Shown here one piece after another: positions 54,014-63,449 of a stretch of DNA of 64,000 bases; position 1 is the first letter of the stretch, and each line of letters begins with the position of its first letter. A program made the position numbers and the translations under genes. The DNA is from Hirschia litorea. GTDB lineage: Bacteria; Pseudomonadota; Alphaproteobacteria; Caulobacterales; Hyphomonadaceae. Under the pieces are notes generated by a model. It worked only from the letters and a program-made list of their open reading frames with translations, had not been told where the DNA came from and did no database searches. The stretch lies in the NCBI RefSeq assembly GCF_042665075.1, contig NZ_JBHTBR010000002.1:1240001-1304000 (forward strand), given 5' to 3'.

Positions 54014-54251
54014 GGCCAACGACCTCACAGCCACCCATAAAATCATCTAAAACTCTCAAGAATTGTGCGAGAGAATTAGGCGTTTTGTATAAAGCATAAC
54101 GCCTAACAGCTGAATCTTGTTGGGTTTGCCAAAAAAATTGCGTAGAAAGAGCCAGCAGGTCAAATTCAAGACCAATATTTAAGGGGCTACTACCAGCCAT
54201 TAGGTGAAGAACCACTGGATCTGGTAAATGGTGATGGACTGGGAGACGCAA

Positions 54252-55373
54252 ATGAAAATTACATCCATTCTGCTAGCAGGCATTGCTAGCCTATCCTTAA
54301 TGGGATGCGATGTTTTAATGATGCCAGAAGGCACACCGCCGCCTCCACCGGACCAACCGCCGCCGCCGCCGCTTGAGGGTGACTTTGAAGAGTTTCCCGC
54401 ATTACCAGAAGAAGCTGTACCACCTGCTGGCGACGCCCTTGAAACCTCACAAGTCTACACAGACCTTGCAGCGATCAATGCGGTTGCGTGTACATCTGTT
54501 GGCACTCCAGTCCCGACTCAAACCATTGCACAAATCGCAAACGCGTCAGCGCCTCAATCGGCTATAAATGATGCAACTTCCAGCAATGTTGTTCAGCCTT
54601 CTGTTGTGGGAGCTGTTGGCGGAGCTTTGTCTCTCTCAGCTATACGCGCTGATTTCCCCGGAATTGTAAAATTAGAGCCACGCAAAAACATCTCTGAATC
54701 AAGTTATTCGAGCGGGCATTGCGGTGCCACCCGCATCTCAAACAATTGGTTTGTGACGGCGGCTCACTGCCTCGATGAGCAATATGATGTGACAGTCCTC
54801 AAAGTCGGACATGAAAAGCTAGATGGCCCAGTTGTGCGTGAAGTGGAAGCTGATTGGGCTGCTTGTCACGCAGCTTATGGCGGACAAGAAGGCGGTCTAG
54901 CAAACGATATCGCGCTTGTGCATGTCACAGACGAAACCGCCGACAGCTTAGTGGACATCCCTATTGCGACGCTCCTAGCAAGTGAAGATTCACTTACGCC
55001 CCTCACCACACCTCAAGCCAAAATGGCTGGATGGGGTCTCACCTCTCCAGGCGGCAGCCTCTCCACGACCCTTTTAGGAACATATGTTGACGTCAAATCC
55101 GTTGGGCCAGCCATTATTAAAGTTGGCTCTATCGAAGGCAAAGGCCCATGTGTAGGCGATTCAGGTGGTCCACTCTTTGTCGATAGTGAGCAAGCCCAAC
55201 CCGTTTTATGGGGTGTACTGTCAGGTGTAGAAAAAGGTGAAAACGCTGCCTGTTCTGGTGATTATCTTGCCCGCTACACAAACCTGCAAGGTTACACAAA
55301 CTGGCTCAATAATGTGATGATGGCTTGTTCAAGCAATCCCGCATTGTGCCAAAAACCGGGTAATGCGTCCTAA
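54252..55373 (+). CDS. trypsin-like serine protease lipoprotein
   Basis: A 373-residue lipoprotein (lipobox LMGC, Cys19) with a Pro-rich linker (about 27-50). The chymotrypsin-fold domain has the catalytic His in VTAAHCLDE, Asp in LANDIALVHV and Ser in GDSGGPL, plus paired cysteines (SGHCGAT with AAHC). It is therefore an active-looking S1 protease held at the envelope. The ATG is chosen because GGGAG lies a few bases upstream. It is a single gene. Confidence 0.92.
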   Translation: MKITSILLAGIASLSLMGCDVLMMPEGTPPPPPDQPPPPPLEGDFEEFPALPEEAVPPAGDALETSQVYTDLAAINAVACTSVGTPVPTQTIAQIANASAPQSAINDATSSNVVQPSVVGAVGGALSLSAIRADFPGIVKLEPRKNISESSYSSGHCGATRISNNWFVTAAHCLDEQYDVTVLKVGHEKLDGPVVREVEADWAACHAAYGGQEGGLANDIALVHVTDETADSLVDIPIATLLASEDSLTPLTTPQAKMAGWGLTSPGGSLSTTLLGTYVDVKSVGPAIIKVGSIEGKGPCVGDSGGPLFVDSEQAQPVLWGVLSGVEKGENAACSGDYLARYTNLQGYTNWLNNVMMACSSNPALCQKPGNAS

Positions 55374-55520
55374 TTCACAAAAATATCTGAATTAACCGGA
55401 ACAAAACTATAGCATAATGCGTATAAAGCGTAGCGACATGATTCAAAATGGCGCCCCGTCCGTGCGACTATAATATCCGCGCGATTATAATATTTGATGA
55501 CCTACCTAAAGGAGACTTTC

Positions 55521-56348
55521 GTGGAGATTAATGCCGTAGAACTTTGGGAACAATATCAAACACCCATACTTGGCTTCGCCTTCAAATCCTTGGGCGCACT
55601 CATTGTTCTCGTTATCGGGTTGCGCGTTGCCAGTTGGTTAGCCGGCCTTGTACGCAAACAATCTCTAAAACACGCATCTATTGATGACACGCTCGGAAAC
55701 TTCTTTGCATCCATGGTGCAATGGGCAATATCAGCGGCAGTCTTTATTGCGGCCCTTCAGGTTTTTGGCGTTCAAGCAACATCATTAGTCGCAATATTAG
55801 GTGCACTTACTCTTGCCATAGGTTTGTCCCTGCAAGGTGCGTTAGGTAATATTGCCTCTGGTGTCATGATCATGCTTTTCCGCCCTTATCGGCTCGGCGA
55901 TTTCATCAACACTGCCGGCGTCTCAGGAACAGTTAAAGATATCAACCTCTTCCAAACAGTGCTGGCCACGCCTGACAACGTCAAAATCATGGTGCCGAAC
56001 GCACAAGCGATTGATGGCGCAATTACCAATTATTCCGGCTTCGATACGCGCCGCGTGGATATAACGCTTTCCATTGATTATAATGACAACATGGATCAAG
56101 CCATTGCTATCATCCGTCGGATCATTGAAGCAGACAGCCGCGTGTTAAGCCTTCCAGACAAACCTTTTGTAAAAGTCGTGGAATTGAACGCTAGCTCAGT
56201 TGATATTGCTACCCGTTCATGGGTTAATCGTCCTGATTATTGGGATGTAAAGTTTGAGCTCACAAAGAAAATCAAAGAAGCCTTTGATGAGAACGGCATT
56301 ACAATTCCTTACCCACACACAACGATTGAACAAAAAAAGGTCAAATAG
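55521..56348 (+). CDS. mscS: MscS-type small-conductance mechanosensitive channel
   Basis: A 275-residue channel with three N-terminal helices; the pore helix contains GALTLAIGLSLQGALGNIASG (about residues 90-110), and the beta-rich domain has RPYRLGDFI and VPNAQ as in MscS. It opens under osmotic downshock. I place the start at a GTG because AAAGGAG lies 6 bp before it; an in-frame ATG 24 bp upstream has no such site. The DUF6460 gene follows closely in the same direction. Confidence 0.92.
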   Translation: MEINAVELWEQYQTPILGFAFKSLGALIVLVIGLRVASWLAGLVRKQSLKHASIDDTLGNFFASMVQWAISAAVFIAALQVFGVQATSLVAILGALTLAIGLSLQGALGNIASGVMIMLFRPYRLGDFINTAGVSGTVKDINLFQTVLATPDNVKIMVPNAQAIDGAITNYSGFDTRRVDITLSIDYNDNMDQAIAIIRRIIEADSRVLSLPDKPFVKVVELNASSVDIATRSWVNRPDYWDVKFELTKKIKEAFDENGITIPYPHTTIEQKKVK

Positions 56349-56381
56349 ACTTTTTATTGGCGAATTAGAAATGCGACGGAT

Positions 56382-56921
56382 GTGAAAAAAACGATATTTC
56401 GTTTGCCTAAGATAAGTGTTGATTGGGAGGACACAGCGCCTCCCAACGATACGCCATCTTTGCCCGCCTCATCCCCCGCTGCCGATGCTGCTTTGGCAAG
56501 CAATGCTCCACAAAATACACAAGCAGCATCACCAGCAGCCACAAACAACACCCCACCACCTCAAAACGCATCACCGCCAATCGCAAAAAAACGCACTCTA
56601 TTAGACGTCCTGCTTGGCACCAACCGCCCACCTAAACCACCTCGCACACTTATGGCGCGTTTATTTGGTTTAAGAATTGGACAATTCCTAAACTTGTTTT
56701 TGTGGTCAGTTGTCATTGGCGGCGCGATGAAACTCACCAATTTCAATCCGCTCAATCCGCAGTTCAACGCGAGTGAAACAGCAGGAAATGTCTGGCAGCA
56801 AGGTTGGTCAGCTTTAGCGTGGATTGTTAAGACAAGCTGGCAACCAGCCTTGACTGGTGCCGTAATTATCATCCCAATTTGGTTTACATGGCGCATATTA
56901 ACCCTGCCATTCCGGCGTTAA
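56382..56921 (+). CDS. DUF6460-like membrane protein
   Basis: A 179-residue protein. The N-terminal half is a Pro/Ala-rich disordered part; the C-terminal half (about 95-175) has two hydrophobic segments, FLNLFLWSVVIGGAMKL and WQPALTGAVIIIPIWFTWRILTLPFRR, with the pattern of DUF6460 proteins. The start is a GTG 33 bp after mscS, possibly coupled to it. Function unknown. Confidence 0.7.
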   Translation: MKKTIFRLPKISVDWEDTAPPNDTPSLPASSPAADAALASNAPQNTQAASPAATNNTPPPQNASPPIAKKRTLLDVLLGTNRPPKPPRTLMARLFGLRIGQFLNLFLWSVVIGGAMKLTNFNPLNPQFNASETAGNVWQQGWSALAWIVKTSWQPALTGAVIIIPIWFTWRILTLPFRR

Positions 56922-57037
56922 ATGTAAACGTGGGGTTAAAAGCATGTGTGAGATTCATGCATCGCTGCAAAACAGCCCTAAACCTTAATCAGGTAAATTA
57001 ACCCTATAATTGCAATAAAAGCGTGGGTTGGTATCAC

Positions 57038-57952
57038 ATGAATATTGAAGATGTCCGTAGGAAGCGGCGCTATGATCCCCGAAATCTTCGGTCGGTCATC
57101 GCCGGCTCAAACCGTTTTAACCGAAATTTGATGCTCGAAATCATGCGGACGCTTGGTGCTCTTCAGGTAGAAGGCGCAAAGTGTGAAAACTCCCTGTTCA
57201 GAATAATGGATGAACAGCGCTGCAACGCTCTCTTTATTGAATGGTCAGACTCATCGGACATGGACATTGTTGAGATGGTCAAGAAAGTGCGCCGTCTACA
57301 TGATGACAATCTGCGCCGTGTTCCCATTATTGCTATATCCTCACAACTTACCAAGGAAATGGTAATCGCAGGGCGCAATGCCGGCGTTGATGAATTCCTT
57401 CGTCGCCCATGCTCGCCTAGCGATGTGGAAAAGCGCCTTCGTATGGTGATTGAGACACCGCGTCCTTTTGTAGATTCGCCTGTCTATATCGGCCCGTGCC
57501 GCCGCCGCAGCAATCCTGCTGATTATCACGGCCCCCGCCGCCGCGATCGTGATGGCGCATCGCAAATCAAAGAAATTTCAGATGCAGAGCGTCAACTCGT
57601 CAATAAAAAAGCGCCCATGTCTGTCGCATTAGCACGTGTAAAAATGGCATGTACGCTTTTATCAACCGACCCCAAGAATGCACCTATCCGTATGCGCGCC
57701 GCCATGGAAAAGGCACGCCAGACGGCCAGACAAGAAAACGACATACCATTCTTACGCACTTTACAATCTTTTGAAGCATTCATGGAAGTTATTATTCACT
57801 CACCGAGCAATGCAGGTGATGCCCGTTTTGTCCTCAACACTGGCATAACGACACTTGAACAATTACTTGTTCTTCCAAGAGAATATGACAGCGCCCGTGA
57901 AACCGTCGCTAATGCATTTTCAGATGCTATTCAACGGCGTATGGCAGCATAA
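57038..57952 (+). CDS. receiver-domain protein with degenerate phosphorylation site
   Basis: A 304-residue protein with an N-terminal receiver domain (about 13-140) and an all-helical C-terminal part. The phosphoacceptor Asp is replaced by Glu68 (ALFIEWSDSSD), and the conserved Lys is Arg in FLRRPCSP, so it is probably not phosphorylated in the usual way. The linker after the receiver, FVDSPVYIGPCRRR (about 147-160), is shared with the next gene product. It starts an operon with its paralogue 3 bp downstream. Confidence 0.85.
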   Translation: MNIEDVRRKRRYDPRNLRSVIAGSNRFNRNLMLEIMRTLGALQVEGAKCENSLFRIMDEQRCNALFIEWSDSSDMDIVEMVKKVRRLHDDNLRRVPIIAISSQLTKEMVIAGRNAGVDEFLRRPCSPSDVEKRLRMVIETPRPFVDSPVYIGPCRRRSNPADYHGPRRRDRDGASQIKEISDAERQLVNKKAPMSVALARVKMACTLLSTDPKNAPIRMRAAMEKARQTARQENDIPFLRTLQSFEAFMEVIIHSPSNAGDARFVLNTGITTLEQLLVLPREYDSARETVANAFSDAIQRRMAA

Positions 57953-57954
57953 AT

Positions 57955-58884
57955 ATGACATCATCTTCATCTCAGAAACGATCACTTTCCATTGCAGATA
58001 CCGGTAAGCTGAAAGTGCTCGTGGTAGACCCCAATGCCTATATGCGTGGCATTGTGGCCGACGCTTTGCGTCGTCTGAATATTGGAGAATTGAGCACAAC
58101 ATCCTCAACAGATGAAGCCAATGATATCTGTTTAAGCTTTCGCCCAAATATCGTAATCACTGATTGGGAAGCTGGCCGTGTATCTGGATTAGAGTTCACA
58201 CGTTCTATCCGCCGTAGTGAGAAAAACATTCCTCGGGATATTCCCGTCATTCTACTTGCTTCAACAGTTGCCCATGACCAACTCATGGCTGCACGCCAAG
58301 CAGGTATCAACGAATTTTTACTAAAACCCGTTTCTGTTCGCGCTCTTAAATCTCGTATTGAAGAGATTGTGATCCGTCCGCGTAAATTCATTGATAGCCG
58401 TCATTATATTGGGCCGTGCCGTCGTCGCAAAATAGATGTGGATTTCGAAGGTCCGTGGCGTCGCCTCACAGATGAGCCACCTATCCAAGAAGAAGATAAT
58501 GATAATCCTGTCCAGCTCGACAAATTGCGTGCAATTGTGGGGCAGCTATCAGGGTTTGCATTGCGTAATTCTGAAGACCCGCGTGAAATCGTGCGCGGCT
58601 TATATCGCCTTCTCACTCACTATTCTGGAGAAATTGACCAAATCGGAGACAAAACAGTTTCGGAAGTTTGGCGCTCTGCACAAAGATATATTGAGGGGGT
58701 CGGCATGACCCCACACTATGATCCTAAAGTTATACTTCGTCACTTTGAAGCCGTTGCAGCCGTAACTGAAATCGCAGTTGGTGATGTGATGCAACGTCAA
58801 GCTTTGGTCAAAGATCTAAACCGACTTGTCACGAAGAAAATACACTCAATTGCTTCAAATGTGCGCGGTGTTGCGCGCGGATAA
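57955..58884 (+). CDS. receiver-domain protein with intact phosphorylation site
   Basis: A 309-residue paralogue of the preceding protein. The receiver (about 18-145) has the Asp in ITDWEAGR (Asp70) and Lys in FLLKPVSV, so it can be phosphorylated. The linker FIDSRHYIGPCRRR matches that of its neighbour, and a helical C-terminal part follows (LRAIVGQLSGFALRN). No DNA-binding or enzymatic output domain is visible. It begins 3 bp after its partner, so the two are made together, perhaps as a hetero-dimer in a signalling relay. Confidence 0.88.
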   Translation: MTSSSSQKRSLSIADTGKLKVLVVDPNAYMRGIVADALRRLNIGELSTTSSTDEANDICLSFRPNIVITDWEAGRVSGLEFTRSIRRSEKNIPRDIPVILLASTVAHDQLMAARQAGINEFLLKPVSVRALKSRIEEIVIRPRKFIDSRHYIGPCRRRKIDVDFEGPWRRLTDEPPIQEEDNDNPVQLDKLRAIVGQLSGFALRNSEDPREIVRGLYRLLTHYSGEIDQIGDKTVSEVWRSAQRYIEGVGMTPHYDPKVILRHFEAVAAVTEIAVGDVMQRQALVKDLNRLVTKKIHSIASNVRGVARG

Positions 58885-58894
58885 AGCTGTATTA

Positions 58895-59575
58895 TTAGCC
58901 CGCAATTGTTTGCTTTTTTCTGCCTTCTGACACATTCGCGATAACACCCACCCCAGCACGCAATAAAATCAAACCCAATATACCGATCATCGGGTCGCCC
59001 AGCTTTGCCATTGTAAAAGCACCCACAAATATCCCGATATGCAATAAAACAATCCGCCCATAGGGTGCGAACATTTCATCCCCTATTTCAGCCTTCACAT
59101 GCTCTCCATTGCGCACATACAGCACGACGTGCTGGTATAATTCCCATAAGAATTTCGCGCTCAATATACCAACTAGCCCAATCAACCCCATCGACGTAAC
59201 GATATCCGACACGGCACTATCACCCAGCTGAGAAAACGACGTGGCTATATTGGAATTGCCGCCCACTTCGCCCAAAAAAGTCAGTAAAAACACACCATGG
59301 CCAAGGCAGAAACCGCCATAGTGAATAGTGAAAAAACTGCCCATAAATAATGCAGTAAATAGGCTAGAAATATTCCCCTTACCTACTCCAGCAAACAAAA
59401 TGCGTATTACAGTGATGACGCCGATGACTAGATTCTCAAGCCAATACAGCAGCACTAACTCTAACGCACCCCAACCCATTGTTAGCACAGCAATAAGCGG
59501 CAATAGATCAACCAAAAACCCCGTCAAAATGACGGGCGTTTGCAAAGCACGCTGCCAATATGCAAGCTCGAACAT
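58895..59575 (-). CDS. DUF6498-type membrane protein
   Basis: A 226-residue protein with about six helices. LYWLENLVIGVITVIRIL (about residues 44-61) and a late MFAPYGRIVLLHIGIF resemble DUF6498-containing proteins. Function unknown. It is convergent with the receiver-domain gene, whose stop lies 11 bp from its own. Confidence 0.8.
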   Translation of the reverse strand: MFELAYWQRALQTPVILTGFLVDLLPLIAVLTMGWGALELVLLYWLENLVIGVITVIRILFAGVGKGNISSLFTALFMGSFFTIHYGGFCLGHGVFLLTFLGEVGGNSNIATSFSQLGDSAVSDIVTSMGLIGLVGILSAKFLWELYQHVVLYVRNGEHVKAEIGDEMFAPYGRIVLLHIGIFVGAFTMAKLGDPMIGILGLILLRAGVGVIANVSEGRKKQTIAG

Positions 59576-59664
59576 AATTGATCATCCCCACTCACCACGC
59601 ACACAATTGTGTGCTCAATTCGTCCAGCCCAAAATGTAGCCGTAAATTTGCTTTTCCAGCAAAC

Positions 59665-59696
59665 AAAAAAGGGAGGCCCAACACTTAGAGCCTCCC
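59665..59696 (-). terminator. intrinsic terminator of the alkaline phosphatase gene
   Basis: GGGAGGC and GCCTCCC form a 7-bp stem with a 12-nt loop. On the minus strand six T residues follow. It lies 47 bp after the phosphatase stop. Confidence 0.85.
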
Positions 59697-59742
59697 TCTT
59701 CTATAATCATTGCATAAAGGGCACCCCCTCATGCAGGCAAGT

Positions 59743-61290
59743 TTAGTCTAGCAAACCAAGGCTTTTACCTATGACGTGAAAGATTTCATTTTCTTCCATC
59801 ACACCTGACACAAGGTTAGATCCAGGTCCGCCTGCAAGCAAAGCCACATCTTCCCCAGCGTGGGTTTCAGATGCCATTGGCACAGTTGCTTGTTGCATAA
59901 AGTTTTTCTGCGTCGTGTCTTGCTTGCTCAAATTACTGCGCGCACATCCAGCTTCAGCATCACCATCACCTTCGCCACATACAGCGCCGGGTCCATTGGC
60001 ATATCCCAAAGTAGTGTATGGCTTTCCATCCGCACCAGTATTTGGCGTAAATCCATAGCTAGATAGACCTAGAATTGGATTATTGCGCTGCGAATACCCT
60101 GAAATCGTCATTGTGTGTGAGTGATCTGCCGTAACCAAAATCAGCGTATCTTCATCAGACGTCATTTCCAGCGCTTTTGCCACAGCTTCATCCAGCGCAA
60201 CTGCATCACTCAAAGCACGCGCCGCATTTCCACCATGATGGCCGTGGTCAACACGTCCGCCTTCAACCATTAGCAGATAGCCTTTATCGTTTTGACGAAG
60301 ACGCGTAATTGCCGCCTCTGTCATTTGAGCGATACTCGGCTCGCCAGCACCATCCTCTTCACGGTCCAATGTGTACTGCATGTGAGATGGCTCGAATAAG
60401 CCCATCACATGCTTGTCTGACGCAAAATCAATCGCATCAAAACCTGCCTGATCATACACAAATACGTGTGCGTCAGATTTTTCGTTCCATTCTTCAATAA
60501 GGTTGCGTCCGTCTGTGCGGCGGCCACCTTTGTTTGGGTATTCAGGGTCAGATACATCCGCAGGCATAAGGTGTTGACGTCCACCACCCAACACAATCTC
60601 AAATCCGTCACCGTGATCCCATTCGATCAATTGGCGCGCAATATCTGCGCAATCGCCATCTTCAACTTCTGTATTGTCTTCCCAATTGCGCGAAGCAGAC
60701 TCAGAATATGTTGCAGCTGGTGTCGCGTGTGTAATACGCGCCGTTGACACAATCCCCGTTGCCAATCCCTGCTCTTCAGCAATCTCCCACAAACTATCTG
60801 TTCCCGTGGCTTCCGCAGATGCACAATTTCCGTATTTCGCATCTTGTGTCAGGCCCAATGTGCGACCAGGCACTTTCACGCCTGTCGTCATGGCTGTTGC
60901 AGTTGCCGCAGAATCCGCAATCTGGGAGTCATGCGAATATGTTTTAGACAATGCAGAATATGGCAAACTATCCATCGCCAGATGATAACTCTCACCATCC
61001 ACACCTTTTTGCTGACCCGCATAAATGCGAGCTGCTGTAATCGTGGAAATTCCCATTCCATCGCCAATAAAGAGGATTACATTCTTAGCAGGCTTCACAT
61101 CGCGCTTTTCCAACTTGCTTTGAATCGCAGCTGCTGCGCTCACATAGTAGGAATCAGCTGACTGAGATGGCGTAACGGCTTCGCGATCGCCAAAAGAGGC
61201 AATCTCTGGATCAGTCAAATGGGTGCACGCAGATAGGCCAAACAGGGCCGTTGCGCTCGCGAGTGCGGACAAACGGATAGATTTTAACAA
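59743..61290 (-). CDS. phoA: alkaline phosphatase lipoprotein (PhoA family)
   Basis: A 515-residue metalloenzyme with lipobox LSAC (Cys22). The first metal site is FIGDGMG, the nucleophile Ser lies in ADSAATATAM, the other metal ligands are in EGGRVDHGHHGG and TADHSHTMTI. It hydrolyses phosphomonoesters in the envelope. No clear Pho box was seen upstream. It ends with a terminator. Confidence 0.95.
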   Translation of the reverse strand: MLKSIRLSALASATALFGLSACTHLTDPEIASFGDREAVTPSQSADSYYVSAAAAIQSKLEKRDVKPAKNVILFIGDGMGISTITAARIYAGQQKGVDGESYHLAMDSLPYSALSKTYSHDSQIADSAATATAMTTGVKVPGRTLGLTQDAKYGNCASAEATGTDSLWEIAEEQGLATGIVSTARITHATPAATYSESASRNWEDNTEVEDGDCADIARQLIEWDHGDGFEIVLGGGRQHLMPADVSDPEYPNKGGRRTDGRNLIEEWNEKSDAHVFVYDQAGFDAIDFASDKHVMGLFEPSHMQYTLDREEDGAGEPSIAQMTEAAITRLRQNDKGYLLMVEGGRVDHGHHGGNAARALSDAVALDEAVAKALEMTSDEDTLILVTADHSHTMTISGYSQRNNPILGLSSYGFTPNTGADGKPYTTLGYANGPGAVCGEGDGDAEAGCARSNLSKQDTTQKNFMQQATVPMASETHAGEDVALLAGGPGSNLVSGVMEENEIFHVIGKSLGLLD

Positions 61291-62116
61291 GATAACTCTC
61301 CGGTGGGGATTTTAAGAATGTGGGTTTGGGACAGACCCTAATAAAGTTTTGCGTCAGTTTCATAGCAAAATCGACTCTATGCGACACTTATTAGCGATTA
61401 AATCCACCTCACCCAATAGGGATAAGACAAAACTTATCCAACAGCGCGCTAAATTGCTCATACTACGTCCATCACACCTCATGGGGCGGCTCGCGACCGA
61501 TCGTGCTGGGGTGGGATGGTGTACCCTTCAAACCACATGGCGCATTCGGAGTGTCTATGCAGGTGTTGGGCGTGCTCTAGGGGATATCCTTTGCGGGGGT
61601 GGCTGTCGTCATCCTTAGCGGGCTTTGGGGGCAGGAACCCCTTATAAGAAGGAACCTCACCACGGTAAATCACCATGCGAGGCACGCAGATTTGCGGCCT
61701 ACTTACCTGCTGGGGCCCGTGTGCAGATCGGGTCTTGGCTATCACTGCCAAAAATCTGTGTGCCTCGCGCCCTGATTTTACGAAGAATGCTTATACTCTC
61801 GCATCAGAAATGGTGGCGGAGGTTTTGGTGTATCCGGCCCTCAGGCCGACGAGCAAAGCGAAGGCACAGGTGCGCCAATTTCTAATTGGCAATCGCACCG
61901 AGCATAGACAGTCAAATGGCGGAGGTTTTGGTATATGTGACGCTCATATCGCCGGCATATCTACAGCGAATCTAAACGCTGACATCTCTTGCCCAAGACT
62001 GCGCCATGGCCTACCAGCAAGAAAGACGACTCACTGAAAAGTCGCAGAGAATACGGATCAAAAGCTAGGTTTACATCCATAGCCTGAGCCGAGTTTGCAA
62101 AGGGGAGCAAACGTTC
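61291..62116. repeat. intergenic region with dispersed repeat, copy 2 (fuller copy)
   Basis: The left block 61459-61519 and right block 61685-61828 match copy 1 (7446-7506 and 8631-8774), with 165 bp between them here. A 16-bp direct repeat TGGCGGAGGTTTTGGT (61814-61829 and 61917-61932) brackets a segment with a strong hairpin (GGTGCG 61869-61874 and CGCACC 61894-61899, enclosing CCAATT/AATTGG). Only the second direct repeat is followed by the flank that resembles copy 1 (CGCTCATATC), so the ~103-bp unit looks inserted or duplicated in this copy. Open frames of 60-120 codons overlap in several directions; none is convincing. Confidence 0.85.
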
Positions 62117-63277
62117 ATGATGCTACGCATATTGCGGTCCTTGGGGCCTGCCGTCACTTTTCCATCCATGACAGAAGCCATTCGCGCTGGCTTTGGTGCG
62201 TTTGTCGGTTTGGGGCTAACGGGCCTCTTCGTTCTTTCGCCAATCATTGATCTGCAAACGGGTCTCTATCTCGTTGCGCCCTTTGGGGCCACGTCCGTAT
62301 TGCTGTTTGCCGTCCCAAACAGCCCCCTTGCCCAGCCTTGGTCGGCCATTGTCGGCAATACCATCGCCGCTATCATTGCAATTGCCATTTGCATGTTCAT
62401 AAGCGATCCAACCTTGAGCATCGCGCTGTCTGTTGGCCTTGCCATCACGGCCACCATTCTTTGCCGCGCCGTGCATCCCCCCGCAGGCGCTGTTGCGATG
62501 ACAGTCGCCATGAGTCCCGAAGCCATTGCGCGCCTTGGCTTTTGGTTTGCGCTCACCCCCATCGCCATTGGCACAATCGCGCTTGTCGCCGTGGCGATCA
62601 TCTATGCCAAGCTGACAGGGCGTCATTATCCCTTTCGCCAATATAACGAGCCAAACCAGCACAAGACAAATGATTTAGAACCCATTGAAAGACTGGGCCT
62701 TTCAGAACAAGAACTCACCGATATTCTCGAGCGTTATAGCCAATCCTTCAATCTTGGTGTGGAAGACCTTGCCCGCCTTATCGGTGCCGCCGAATTACAA
62801 GCCGCCGCCCATAGAACAGGCCCGCTCATCGCCGACAACATCATGTCGCGCAATCTTGTGAAAGGGCCGCCAACCATGCCGCTATCAGATGTTGCCGACC
62901 TATTCAGACGGCATAAATTCACAGCCCTTCCCGTTGTCGACTCTGAAGGCATTTTTCTTGGCGTTATTTTCCAGATTCACCTGATTAATCGCGCCAGAGA
63001 AGATTCTCTTCGCCTACATCGTGGTTTTGAACATGTCTTAAAAAGGCTTCTTGATCCTAAGAGAGAACAACCCATTCGCGCCGAAGATATTATGAGCGTC
63101 ACCATTCCCCGCGCCTTTATCTCGACGCCAATTGCCGCCCTTCTGCCCTTAATGGCTGAGGGTGATATCGAAGCCATTCCGATCATGGATCATAAGAAAA
63201 TCATCGGCATCGTCACCCGCACCGACCTCATCGCCGCCCTCGCCCGCACCTATTCCCAATCCCCGCCACCCCCCTAG
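62117..63277 (+). CDS. HPP family membrane protein with C-terminal CBS pair
   Basis: A 386-residue protein. The first 165 residues form the HPP transmembrane domain with the signature HPPAGA (about 119-124) and a Gly/Ala-rich helix after it; residues about 245-380 are two CBS domains (DIMSVTIPRAFISTPIAALLPLM). Members transport or bind small anions such as nitrite; the CBS pair probably senses a nucleotide. AAAGGGGAG precedes the first of two ATGs. The gene is much richer in G+C (lines of 60-68 per cent) than most of the window. Confidence 0.92.
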   Translation: MMLRILRSLGPAVTFPSMTEAIRAGFGAFVGLGLTGLFVLSPIIDLQTGLYLVAPFGATSVLLFAVPNSPLAQPWSAIVGNTIAAIIAIAICMFISDPTLSIALSVGLAITATILCRAVHPPAGAVAMTVAMSPEAIARLGFWFALTPIAIGTIALVAVAIIYAKLTGRHYPFRQYNEPNQHKTNDLEPIERLGLSEQELTDILERYSQSFNLGVEDLARLIGAAELQAAAHRTGPLIADNIMSRNLVKGPPTMPLSDVADLFRRHKFTALPVVDSEGIFLGVIFQIHLINRAREDSLRLHRGFEHVLKRLLDPKREQPIRAEDIMSVTIPRAFISTPIAALLPLMAEGDIEAIPIMDHKKIIGIVTRTDLIAALARTYSQSPPPP

Positions 63278-63294
63278 CACTCACGACCGAATTT

Positions 63295-63308
63295 CCCGCG
63301 AAGGCGGG
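63295..63308. repeat. short palindrome after the HPP gene
   Basis: CCCGC and GCGGG around a 4-nt loop. The wording TTCCCGCGAAGGCGGG resembles a small dispersed palindromic repeat common in alphaproteobacterial genomes. It may end the HPP transcript, though no T-run follows. Confidence 0.4.
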
Positions 63309-63449
63309 GGGGTATAGTGATATCCAGAATTAAATAAATCTGCCCATTTCACCAAAGACAACTGGCGTTCTTAAAATCAAATGACTTTTGCTATATTACA
63401 ACGTATGGGTGTTTTAGCTATAAGTGAAAATTAGATTCGGGATTTGGGT

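Noticed and set aside
54076..54106. TTAGGCGTT...AACGCCTAA hairpin after the carbonic anhydrase gene
   Set aside because: The 9-bp stem is perfect, but the loop is long and no T-run follows on either side, so I did not call it a terminator.
56988..57004. TTAA-TCAGGTAAA-TTAA upstream of the receiver-domain operon as a CtrA box
   Set aside because: The spacer is nine bases, not seven, so it does not fit the CtrA consensus.
61625..62037. Open frames in the dispersed repeat (86-120 codons)
   Set aside because: Several overlap in different frames and strands, none has a convincing start with ribosome site, and the flanking repeat structure explains the region better.
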